Below, piece by piece: positions 10,101 through 16,935 of a DNA stretch of 38,753 nt. A program made the position numbers and the translations under genes. Each line of letters opens with the position of its first letter. Positions within the stretch are counted from its first letter, which is position 1. The notes under the pieces were generated by a model that made no database searches, had not been told where the DNA came from, and saw nothing but the letters and a program-made list of their open reading frames with translations. The DNA is from Butyrivibrio sp. AE3009 (GTDB lineage: Bacteria; Bacillota; Clostridia; Lachnospirales; Lachnospiraceae): NCBI RefSeq assembly GCF_000420845.1, contig NZ_ATVS01000033.1, positions 1 through 38,753 on the forward strand. The letters are read 5' to 3'.

Positions 10101-12993
10101 ATCTGGCATGAATTTCTCTGTTCGGTTCCTCAGGAAACTGACCGTTTTCATCTTCAAAATAAATCTTGTAGGTCCAATTATACGGCTCATTATCATATCT
10201 TGCGGTCAGGTAATTGGCACCACTGTGAGTCAGATCACCAAGTACCATTTCATCAAGGACATTAATTTCACCCTTGACGGTATCTTTACCATGATCATCA
10301 CCGGTAAAGGCCTTGGCTGTGCGCATAAGCAGCCAGCTAATAAAGTACTTCGTATTGTTTGCTACTTCCACATCGTCATAAGAAGGCCATTTCTTGGAAA
10401 TATCATCACCATAAAAGGCATCAAATTCATAGTAATAGTATCTCTTGTTTCCATCTTGCACAAAATCAGAAGGTACATTACCCTTTACCTTTGTTATTCC
10501 GGAAAGCTGAGTACTCCAGTTACCGCTGTATGGATTACCAAGTTTGGAAGAACCATGATAGCCATTGCCATCCTGAAGAGTCACGAACATTTTGACAAAA
10601 TAGTGCATACGGTCAAAATATACGTTAACCACTGCATCTCCCTCAGGAGTGATCTTAACATTGGTATCATATTTATTCATGGTAAATCCGATGAACGGAT
10701 CATTTAATTTACTGCCTCTTGCAGCTTCAGAATCAATTCCGCCATACTGCTTTTGTGCAGTACCGCCTCCCTGCTTCTTAACATTGATGTCTACATATTT
10801 CATCTCGCCAATGGTATTTTCCGTAATGGCAAGATCGGCGATATTCTCACCAACTCTGTCATAACCCACTATTGAATCTGTGAAGTCATAACCATTCTTC
10901 TCTGCGTTCTGCTTCCAAATAAGGATTGTATATTGAGCTTCATCAACAGGATCCCACTTAGCATAGAGGGTAGTTCTTTCTGTTATAACATCTCCGAAAA
11001 CAAACTTCTCACCGGTTGGAACGCCATCCTCACCGGGTGCTCCTGTATACCACCAGTCGAAAGTATAACCGTTCCTGAGCATATCCTTCTTTTCCCTGGG
11101 CATTTCTGTAGGCTCATTAGTAAGCAGGAACCTGGGTGCACAATAAGTTGCTCCCTTACCGTTCTCATCAAAAATCAGCCAGTGGCCTTCAGGCGCATAG
11201 ACAGAGAATACTACATCACCGCAGATGGTGATAGTTTCTCCCTGCTTGAAAAGATTCTCCTGATCAGGATCGTAGGTGTAATCATCATCACCCTTTTTCA
11301 CAATGTTAGCTGCATAGGTGTCAGGGTCAAATACGTGCCATCCACGGAACTCATGCTCATCATCGTTAGGTGAATAGCCCATATCAATTTTGTACTGAGC
11401 GTTCTTATCATCACCGGTTGCATCTGCACGATATAATACAGATCTCTGTCCAAGTGATACATTGCCATTCTCGACAGTATCAATGTAGTTAACAGTGTAC
11501 TGCCTAAAGAACATTGCGTATACTTTGTACTCATCTCCGTCATTAGCAGGAGGAAGCAATGTTGCTACTTTGTTACGTACTTCATCAATGGTCCAACCCT
11601 GGGTCTCAACCGTATAATCGGGATCTTCAGTCCAACCTTTGAAGATAACGCCATCCTCAGGATCTCCGGTACCGGGATCATAGATAACCTCGTCTATTCT
11701 GGGGATATCTTTCTTCTTAACCATCATGGAGGCGACTTCAGATGTGCCGTTCATGAATCTAACGTTAAGACGGGCATCCTCGCCATTGATAACAACGATA
11801 TAAATAGAGAAGCTGTCTGATGTAAACTCTACGGAATTGCCCTGTACATCGGCGTTGTCAATTAGACTTGCGTCGCCGTTATCATCGATGTGTACAATGT
11901 GTGTATCCTCAGGATCTGCGATCACATCACTTACGAATTTAACGGATATGGGAATAAGGGGCTCGATCTCTTTATTCTTATAGGTAAAAGTAATATCTAC
12001 AGCCACTGTTGTCTCTACATCGGCATCGACAACTTCTTCCGCAGCCTTAGCTACCTTATTGTCATAAACAGGAGTGATATTAATTTCTGTTCCCTCAGGG
12101 AAAGCTCCCTCAGGTGCATCGATTAAGATGTTAAGTCCGTTTACGTTCTCCTCAAAGGAAACAGCGGGCTTATTTACATCATCTTTGACAAAAACAGCTA
12201 TGAAGGTGGTATCTTCTTCGATATCCTCGGGAACGATGGTTGCAGTCTTGCATGCAAGGCTTCCATCCTCATTTATCCAGTTAGCGAACTGATAACCTTC
12301 ATCTGCTGTAGCTGTGGCACCTTCAAAAGACTGTTCCTCATCAGCAATGTCAACAGTCTCAGATTCTCTTGAAAGCTTACCGCCTTCATCATCTGCTATT
12401 TTGTAAGTAACAGTTACAAGCTTTGCCTCATGAGCTACTTCCTCTGATGAAGCTTCGCTGGATGCTTCGCCGGCATCTTCGCTGCTGGCCTCGCTGCTAG
12501 CTTCAACAGACGCATCCTCGCTGCTGGCCTCACTTGCGGCTTCGCTGCTCGCTTCGCCGGGTACTTCGGCGGCCTGCTCGGTTGATGCTGCGCTTGATGC
12601 CTCCCCAGCATCTTCGCTGCTTGCAGCTGCGGACGCTTCGGTGGCAGGAGCCTCTGCGGGAGCTTCTACAGTCTCTTCCTGTGCCGGCTCCTGCTGCTCG
12701 CCTCCTTCGGGCTGCTCAGCAGATTCGTCATTTCCTGCTTCCGCAGATGACTCATCTGATTCTCCGGGCTCCTCGCCCGAAGGCTCCTCCGGATTCTGTG
12801 AATCCTCCGGAGCTGACTCACTAGGAGTCTCCAGGGATTCCTTGATCTCGTCCCAGGTCGCAGCCTTCTCTCCATCGGACTGTTCTTCCTCGGTGGCGTA
12901 GGCAACAGACCTTGTGAAATCACCGCTAAAAGCCGTGAACACAAGAACAAGTGTCAACACAAACGCCAATAACTTGTTACATCTCTTCAACAT
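7150..12993 (-). CDS. Giant InlB-type repeat surface protein 2 (1,947 aa, complete)
   Basis: Start taken at ATG 12993 (MLKRCNKLLA...), which has the GAGGGGG ribosome site; a 23-codon in-frame extension upstream lacks one. Layout: signal peptide 1-33 (ending SVAYA), disordered Ser/Glu/Ala stalk 34-190, a long series of B-repeat domains with GYxFxxW, FxGWY and LYAKW motifs to about residue 1780, a Pro/Thr spacer of TPP and PTPT repeats (about 1840-1885), two copies of GQAVLGARR (1888-1896 and 1901-1909), a hydrophobic segment at about 1922-1939, and a KKKEDEES tail. The ending has the layout of a sortase substrate (motif, hydrophobic stretch, charged tail) but not the LPXTG sequence. Probably a wall- or membrane-anchored adhesin. 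It is a paralogue of giant protein 1 but lacks that protein's 92-aa repeat array. Confidence 0.92.
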   Translation of the reverse strand: MLKRCNKLLAFVLTLVLVFTAFSGDFTRSVAYATEEEQSDGEKAATWDEIKESLETPSESAPEDSQNPEEPSGEEPGESDESSAEAGNDESAEQPEGGEQQEPAQEETVEAPAEAPATEASAAASSEDAGEASSAASTEQAAEVPGEASSEAASEASSEDASVEASSEASSEDAGEASSEASSEEVAHEAKLVTVTYKIADDEGGKLSRESETVDIADEEQSFEGATATADEGYQFANWINEDGSLACKTATIVPEDIEEDTTFIAVFVKDDVNKPAVSFEENVNGLNILIDAPEGAFPEGTEINITPVYDNKVAKAAEEVVDADVETTVAVDITFTYKNKEIEPLIPISVKFVSDVIADPEDTHIVHIDDNGDASLIDNADVQGNSVEFTSDSFSIYIVVINGEDARLNVRFMNGTSEVASMMVKKKDIPRIDEVIYDPGTGDPEDGVIFKGWTEDPDYTVETQGWTIDEVRNKVATLLPPANDGDEYKVYAMFFRQYTVNYIDTVENGNVSLGQRSVLYRADATGDDKNAQYKIDMGYSPNDDEHEFRGWHVFDPDTYAANIVKKGDDDYTYDPDQENLFKQGETITICGDVVFSVYAPEGHWLIFDENGKGATYCAPRFLLTNEPTEMPREKKDMLRNGYTFDWWYTGAPGEDGVPTGEKFVFGDVITERTTLYAKWDPVDEAQYTILIWKQNAEKNGYDFTDSIVGYDRVGENIADLAITENTIGEMKYVDINVKKQGGGTAQKQYGGIDSEAARGSKLNDPFIGFTMNKYDTNVKITPEGDAVVNVYFDRMHYFVKMFVTLQDGNGYHGSSKLGNPYSGNWSTQLSGITKVKGNVPSDFVQDGNKRYYYYEFDAFYGDDISKKWPSYDDVEVANNTKYFISWLLMRTAKAFTGDDHGKDTVKGEINVLDEMVLGDLTHSGANYLTARYDNEPYNWTYKIYFEDENGQFPEEPNREIHARSNQDGVNSQHNPAIDGYTFLKQDNYKKSGRNCEIGFYYRPLSYPIRFMDGEYFNGELEGTDNRAGNMLHAVTGIRYGTKISTYLKDHPDGFNIDNPTCPEPGYVFDGWYVDEGCTGAKFDFDSKMSTSGAVVYAKWIQIQYRVFLHPNAKMDDGTNDPDLDWGDDDPSMCFRVSYNGTISERRGERPQYEFVGWYLDEACTAGNMFNFAEKLNESTVTQAYDKHTHNTDPMDIYGEGATWNSDLEVTTGDKPHPERTWITKEFNLYGKWRKILDGADGLYVVYDIEDPDLDNDPATKDPGKGTGKAEDSRCYAEGAPISAVPAVTAPDGYQFETWVIQRYDKDQDKYVDTNETVLPGGTFDAKASYSHVVDKEDGIHKIYTMQLRAEYKKIDEPTPTYIPWFNNDGTKAFHVDTVMKVGDAERSTLKINEAVPILNPENPLNRENFEFKGWAKVDMGTTEAEATDFMAGPDTFLQNVTVNFLWYKDGKYYGNAACGADDEAKLVAADELKPYQALFAVWEELPTYEVEFAFDETAPAGLTVPDKLTGKYEGDPIDVSSQTQAVTDAAADLGYKFLGWTSEQVTPVDDKFTMPAKNVLLVGSFERIKYTVTYEYVGTVPAGTDPYPAPTEPSHYAGDTVYLAKDATAPGHTFSGWTGNYKIKENGSLIDKIFNFIKGQSGQSFIMPAANVLIQGSFDAEMHQVVYKIVGDEIPSGVTVPATKSYAYGVTVYVEPDVSANKYAFSGWDSKDVSISGGSFPMPNKDVEIIGVFDPITYDITFEYRLADGVTEPANFAEWQEQAKAYNGTFREGDDIPLPTRPTVKGLVFTAWKMEEVTKEKTPFERALERAKKLLALQVSAADDETMKCKDYDAVIYSVISTSSTPPTPPPTPPTPPTPPTPTPTPTPTPDPVTTPTPTPVAVVPGGQAVLGARRETGNGQAVLGARRGRTDDETNTSARAFAIIVAAAAAFSLLFVGKKKEDEES
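7267..7332 (-). repeat. Duplicated GQAVLGARR motif, candidate sorting signal
   Basis: Codons 1888-1896 and 1901-1909 encode the same nine residues separated by ETGN. The second copy lies 12 residues before the C-terminal hydrophobic segment, the place where a sortase recognition motif would be expected. Confidence 0.6.
12424..12894 (-). repeat. Ser/Glu/Ala low-complexity stalk in giant protein 2
   Basis: Residues 34-190 are dominated by Ser, Glu, Ala, Pro and Gly with recurring EASSEDAGEASSEAS-type blocks, the same composition and position as in giant protein 1. Frames on the opposite strand across 12534-12901 mirror this repeat and are not genes. Confidence 0.8.
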
Positions 12994-13332
12994 AATTTGA
13001 TCCCCCTCTAGAATCATTTTATTTCGAGCAATTTCTCTATCGGATAATCTGCGCTTACGCAAATTATTTTAGAAAATAAGACATCATGCTGTTAATCATA
13101 TTTTGAATTATTTTTGTCCGATATGTGAAATTTCTGTGAAAGTTTGTTTCATTTTATATTATTATATATCAGTATTACGGTAAAAATACTTAAAAAAGTA
13201 TAAAAAATGAGCGTTTTCAAGAATTCTATCTTGAATAACGCTCACGAATAGCCGATATATAATAGCGTGTGCGACGCAAATCCACGCTGCTTCTGCTATT
13301 TTCATTTTATAAACAATTCATAATCTCCCAAA
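12994..13332. other. Intergenic region: leader of giant gene 2 and end of ABC operon
   Basis: The first 30 bp contain the leader shared with giant gene 1. The rest is AT-rich (13080-13200, with TATAAT-like sequence near 13160 on the minus strand, though I could not pair it with a good -35). The ABC operon terminator lies at 13208-13244. No gene is visible. Confidence 0.6.
13202..13244 (-). terminator. Terminator of the fur-like/ABC transporter operon
   Basis: On the minus strand TGAGCGTT...AACGCTCA (arms 13208-13215 and 13237-13244), with further TTCAAGA/TCTTGAA pairing inside, is followed by a six-T run (AAAAAA at 13202-13207 on plus). It lies about 90 bp after the permease stop. Confidence 0.8.
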
Positions 13333-15654
13333 TCACTCCACGTTTTTCAGCGCTTCACTCATTGGAATTCCTCCGATTTTACGATATTCCATAACCGCAA
13401 CAATCGCATATGTGATTATTCCAAGCAAAAACATCTTTATGTAAACCGTTGGATCCAGCCAGATTATCATCCAGCCGCTCATCATCTTTTTTAACATTAC
13501 CCTGAAGATTCCCACCATCACATAGGACAGTATCGGGTAGGATAACAGAAGAGATATAACGACAACCATTGCCGTGGGCACTATGTATAAAGAAGCAATC
13601 TCACTCCTTGAATATCCCAGGATCTTGGCCATAGATATGGACTGTACATTCCTTTCGATGATAAGCTTGGACAACAGATATATGAGCACAATGAACATGA
13701 CCACCGAGAATGTGTCAACCATGTACATAAGGCTTCCCATGGAGATCAGGAGCTGCCTGGTAACCCTTGTAAGGGACTCCTCATCAATGACAGTTCCGAT
13801 ATATTTCTCCTCAATATCCGTGATCTTTGTGTCAGAGAAATACCCCGAGAAGAACTCCTCATCCATCCCCAGAACCGTATTCAGATGCTTTTTGCTCATA
13901 AATACGGCGATTCCTCCGTCATACTTGTAGATTCCCGTGACCTTGAAACCGTAGTATTTATCCTCATAGGGTTCCTTCAGCGTGATGACATCGCCCTTCC
14001 CCAGCCCATACTTGTCCGCATAGGCCGAGGAAATAAGAACTGTCTTGTCATTAAACTTCGTATCTACATACCTGCTGTCATCAGCGATTCCGTACAGTGT
14101 GACCTCCTCAACCCTGGTGCCGTCCTCCCCCGTGGTCTTAAGGCCGTAGGCGGAGAACTTCTCAGCGTCGGGATTGTTGGTGTTTATCTTACTCTGCAAA
14201 ATAGTATAGGAAAAAGCCGCAGCAAGCTCATTATCGCCATCGATTGCCCCTGCCGGGATCTGCAGCAGATACGTATGTTTCGCCAGCATGATATCCGTCA
14301 CCAGCCCCTGGTAGTGCACCAGCATAGGCGGCAGCATCATTCCGAAGAACAATAGCATATTTGCGAACAGCAGTCCCGCGAAAAGTATGATGTAGCTGCT
14401 CTTATTCTGGATCAGTATCCTTATGCGGAATCGGTTCAGAAACCTTATCTTCTTATTTAATGTAACGGCGTGCTTCTGATTTTTGCCCGACAGGTCTCTT
14501 CTTATTAATTTAAGAGGACTCAGTGAGAGCTTTTTTCTCAGGATAAAATACGTAACCACCAGCATGATGATCATCGGTATTATCGTAGTCTTAAGGAAAG
14601 CCTCGGCGTTCCACAGGGTTACGTAGGTGGGCAGCGAATAGCTTCCGTAGTATAGATCTGCGCAGAGATCCTTGAATACAGTGTAGCCCAGGATATTTCC
14701 GATGATAGCCGCAATTACCGTAACGATCAGCGGCATGGCCATGTAGTGACGTATCAGCTCATTTATGGTATAACCGGACGCACGAAGCGTTCCAATGACG
14801 TTGGCTTCCTTATGAATAGTGTTGTTGATGGTTATTCCGAATACAAAGGCAATGATCAATATAATAATGTAGAGAAGTACCTCCACCATCGCCTTGTCAC
14901 CCACGATATCTTCGCCGGTGAAGGTAATGGACTGATTGAGATACCCCGGAATGAAATTCTCCAGCGTGATCCTCCCGGAGATGGCCTCCATCAGGTCCTC
15001 AGAGACCTCTTTTTCCTCCTCTTCGGTCCCCGGCTTAACGTCATACAGCCAGGCATAGTTGTAGCGAAGCGCCCCATCCTCGAACTGTGCAAAAGCCTCT
15101 TTTGAAACAATTGCCACTCCGAAGGCTGATGCATCAAACATCATGTCGTTATTATTGTAAAAAAGTGCACTATAGTCCGAAAGTGCCACCAGCCCTGCGA
15201 TCAGATAGCTCTTTTCCCCGGAAACAAGCGAATCTCCCACAGTCAGGCCGTTGTTGTCCGCATACATCCTGTCTACTGCAATTTCAGACAGCCCCTCCGG
15301 GAGACGTCCTTTCATGACGCATACCTTGTCAACTTCTTCTCTGTTTGCGAAGATCCTTAGCTTCGTATCATTATCGAACTCCTTCTCCACATAGAAGTTC
15401 TCATAGACCGTTACACCCTTGCTCTTAATCCATTCCTTCTGAGTATCTGTCAGTCTCTCTTCCGTTCTGAAGTTCCCATCTTCAATGCTGTATTTATCAA
15501 AACTTTCGTTATATGCAATTATCATGCTCTCCCCGGCAACGAGAAAACCGGAGACAAATCCTATGGAAAATACCATCAGGATAAAAATAACAATGTATTT
15601 CCCGATATCGCCGGTAAGCTCACGAAGGAGCCTTTTGTTTAACGGATTTTTCAT
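13333..15654 (-). CDS. FtsX/MacB-type ABC transporter permease (773 aa)
   Basis: A large permease with an N-terminal transmembrane helix (about 20-42), a long extracytoplasmic domain, three membrane helices around 255-370, a second single helix near 425-445 followed by another extracytoplasmic domain, and three C-terminal helices. This is the duplicated FtsX architecture of DUF214/MacB-like exporters in Gram-positive bacteria. The start has AAGGAG immediately upstream. It begins 12 bp after the ATPase gene, so the two are translated from one message. Substrates of this family range from peptides and antibiotics to lipoproteins and cannot be read from sequence. It is downstream of a Fur-like gene carrying a metal-box-like palindrome, which hints at metal-responsive expression. 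Confidence 0.85.
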   Translation of the reverse strand: MKNPLNKRLLRELTGDIGKYIVIFILMVFSIGFVSGFLVAGESMIIAYNESFDKYSIEDGNFRTEERLTDTQKEWIKSKGVTVYENFYVEKEFDNDTKLRIFANREEVDKVCVMKGRLPEGLSEIAVDRMYADNNGLTVGDSLVSGEKSYLIAGLVALSDYSALFYNNNDMMFDASAFGVAIVSKEAFAQFEDGALRYNYAWLYDVKPGTEEEEKEVSEDLMEAISGRITLENFIPGYLNQSITFTGEDIVGDKAMVEVLLYIIILIIAFVFGITINNTIHKEANVIGTLRASGYTINELIRHYMAMPLIVTVIAAIIGNILGYTVFKDLCADLYYGSYSLPTYVTLWNAEAFLKTTIIPMIIMLVVTYFILRKKLSLSPLKLIRRDLSGKNQKHAVTLNKKIRFLNRFRIRILIQNKSSYIILFAGLLFANMLLFFGMMLPPMLVHYQGLVTDIMLAKHTYLLQIPAGAIDGDNELAAAFSYTILQSKINTNNPDAEKFSAYGLKTTGEDGTRVEEVTLYGIADDSRYVDTKFNDKTVLISSAYADKYGLGKGDVITLKEPYEDKYYGFKVTGIYKYDGGIAVFMSKKHLNTVLGMDEEFFSGYFSDTKITDIEEKYIGTVIDEESLTRVTRQLLISMGSLMYMVDTFSVVMFIVLIYLLSKLIIERNVQSISMAKILGYSRSEIASLYIVPTAMVVVISLLLSYPILSYVMVGIFRVMLKKMMSGWMIIWLDPTVYIKMFLLGIITYAIVAVMEYRKIGGIPMSEALKNVE

Positions 15655-15666
15655 ACTCCTTCCCCT

Positions 15667-16365
15667 TTACCAGTCAAGCTCTGCAGCAGTTTGTTTGGTT
15701 TCGTTACGATAGCTCTTTCTGATAACGCCGTCTCTTAGCTTTACCACGAAATCAGCCATATTCTTGATGGCATCGTTGTGGGTGACCATTATGACGGTAT
15801 TGCCGTATTTTTGATTAACTTCTTCTATTAATGAAAGGATTTCTTTGGATGTGTTGTAGTCCAACGCTCCCGTTGGCTCATCACACAGTAGAATATCCGG
15901 ATTTTTGACTATTGCTCTTCCGATGGCGCATCTTTGCTGCTGTCCGCCGGATAACTGGCTGGGAATCTTGTTCTGATGCTCTTTCAGGCCCAAAACCTCT
16001 ATGAGTTCATCGATATCAAGGGGATTTTTTGACAGATATGCCCCAACCTCTATATTTTCCCTGACGGTAAGGTTCGGGATAAGGTTATACATCTGGAAAA
16101 TATATCCCAGGTGCTCCCTTCTGTAGGTGGTAAGGGCCTTTTCGTCCATGTCGGACATACTCTTTTCCCGGATTATGATCTTGCCGGAATCGGCGCTGTC
16201 GATTCCCCCGATTATGTTAAGAAGTGTGGATTTGCCGGAGCCTGAGGGCCCAAGAAGGACCACGAATTCCCCTTTTTCCACCTGAAGACTTATGTCCTTA
16301 AGGACTTCGATTCGGTTCCCGTCCTCGCCGTAGGATTTCTTAATGTTCTGTAATTCCAGTTGCAT
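15667..16365 (-). CDS. ABC transporter ATP-binding protein (LolD/MacB type, 232 aa)
   Basis: Complete ATPase with Walker A GPSGSGKST (residues 39-47), the Q-loop near IFQMYNL, signature LSGGQQQR (138-145), Walker B ILLCDEPTGALD (158-169) and the H-loop at VMVTHN. The PTGALD variant and size of about 230 aa are typical of the LolD/MacB/FtsE branch that pairs with FtsX-like permeases, as the next gene confirms. The start is supported by GAGGGG eight bases before the ATG. It sits 32 bp after the Fur-like gene, so the three genes form a likely operon ending at the terminator near 13.2 kb. Confidence 0.93.
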   Translation of the reverse strand: MQLELQNIKKSYGEDGNRIEVLKDISLQVEKGEFVVLLGPSGSGKSTLLNIIGGIDSADSGKIIIREKSMSDMDEKALTTYRREHLGYIFQMYNLIPNLTVRENIEVGAYLSKNPLDIDELIEVLGLKEHQNKIPSQLSGGQQQRCAIGRAIVKNPDILLCDEPTGALDYNTSKEILSLIEEVNQKYGNTVIMVTHNDAIKNMADFVVKLRDGVIRKSYRNETKQTAAELDW

Positions 16366-16397
16366 ATTTTCCCCTCATATGACAATACTTTATTGAC

Positions 16398-16631
16398 TTA
16401 CTGGAGCTTGATCATATCTATGCGCTCAACTACTCCAATATCCTCCAATGCTTTTATCATGCGATATACCGTGGCTGTGCCGATGGACTTGTCCCTGTTA
16501 TGGACAATGCAGCAGATATCCTTGCAGCTTGCCCCATCATTCTCGGCAATAACCCCTGCCACCAGTTCTCTCTGTTTTGTAATCCTTAATCCGCTCTCTC
16601 TTAGTGCCGTAATAATCTGTTCATTGCTCAT
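16398..16631 (-). CDS. Short Fur-family protein, DNA-binding domain only (77 aa)
   Basis: Residues 1-70 match the winged-helix N-terminal domain of Fur/PerR: LRESGLRITKQRELV, then a SIGTATVYRMIKALEDIGVVERID recognition helix and wing. Fur proteins usually have about 140 aa; here the metal-binding dimerisation domain with its HxH/Cys ligands is missing, and the gene ends cleanly at TAA after MIKLQ. Two adjacent cysteines (KDICCIV) are the only obvious metal ligands. Preceded by a near-perfect GTTAGC-N4-GCTAAC palindrome 33-50 bp upstream, so autoregulation is plausible. The GGGGA ribosome site is weak. Either a natural single-domain regulator of this family or a stable truncation; its neighbours (feo genes, ABC exporter) suggest metal control. 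Confidence 0.8.
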   Translation of the reverse strand: MSNEQIITALRESGLRITKQRELVAGVIAENDGASCKDICCIVHNRDKSIGTATVYRMIKALEDIGVVERIDMIKLQ

Positions 16632-16663
16632 AACTGCGTCCCCATTTCGAGATTACCGTTTCG

Positions 16664-16681
16664 GGTTAGCTAATGCTAACC
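16664..16681. promoter_or_regulatory. Metal-box-like palindrome upstream of the Fur-like gene
   Basis: GGTTAGC-TAAT-GCTAACC, perfect 7-bp arms, placed between the preceding terminator and the start codon of the Fur-like gene. It is a member of the family of palindromes found throughout this island. Confidence 0.7.
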
Positions 16682-16695
16682 ACATCTTTTAAACA

Positions 16696-16720
16696 TGGCC
16701 CGCGTTTTTGGTGCGGGCCA
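16696..16720. terminator. GC-rich hairpin after the FeoB-associated peptide gene
   Basis: TGGCCCGC / GCGGGCCA arms (16696-16703, 16713-16720) with a T-rich loop, lying 24 bp after the 48-aa gene. The T-tract is better on the plus side (GTTTTTT) than on minus, so it may act in either direction or only as a 3' stabiliser. Confidence 0.55.
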
Positions 16721-16743
16721 TATATGTTTTTTACTTGTTCAAT

Positions 16744-16890
16744 TTACTTCTTGCAGGCCGTTGCCTTGTGACAGTTTCCCGCCATTGGGCAACCTATGCA
16801 CTTGGTGCCTTTTTTCTTTTCCTTGACAATATATCCGATTGATAGTCCAAGAAGCAGGCAGATAACTGCCCCTGCAATAAAATTAACCAT
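16744..16890 (-). CDS. FeoB-associated Cys-rich membrane peptide (48 aa)
   Basis: A 48-residue protein: one N-terminal membrane helix (residues 3-22, FIAGAVICLLLGLSIGYIV), a KEKKK cytoplasmic stop-transfer, then a Cys-rich tail CIGCPMAGNCHKATACKK with four cysteines. This is the pattern of the FeoB-associated Cys-rich membrane protein family. It starts at ATG 16890 with an AAGAGAG site, 45 bp downstream of feoB1 on the same strand. Its role is unproven; delivery or gating of Fe(II) through the Cys tail is the usual hypothesis. Confidence 0.85.
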   Translation of the reverse strand: MVNFIAGAVICLLLGLSIGYIVKEKKKGTKCIGCPMAGNCHKATACKK

Positions 16891-16935
16891 AATTACTCTC
16901 TTTTCTGTTACTTACAGGCTGATGCCTCATGTACA

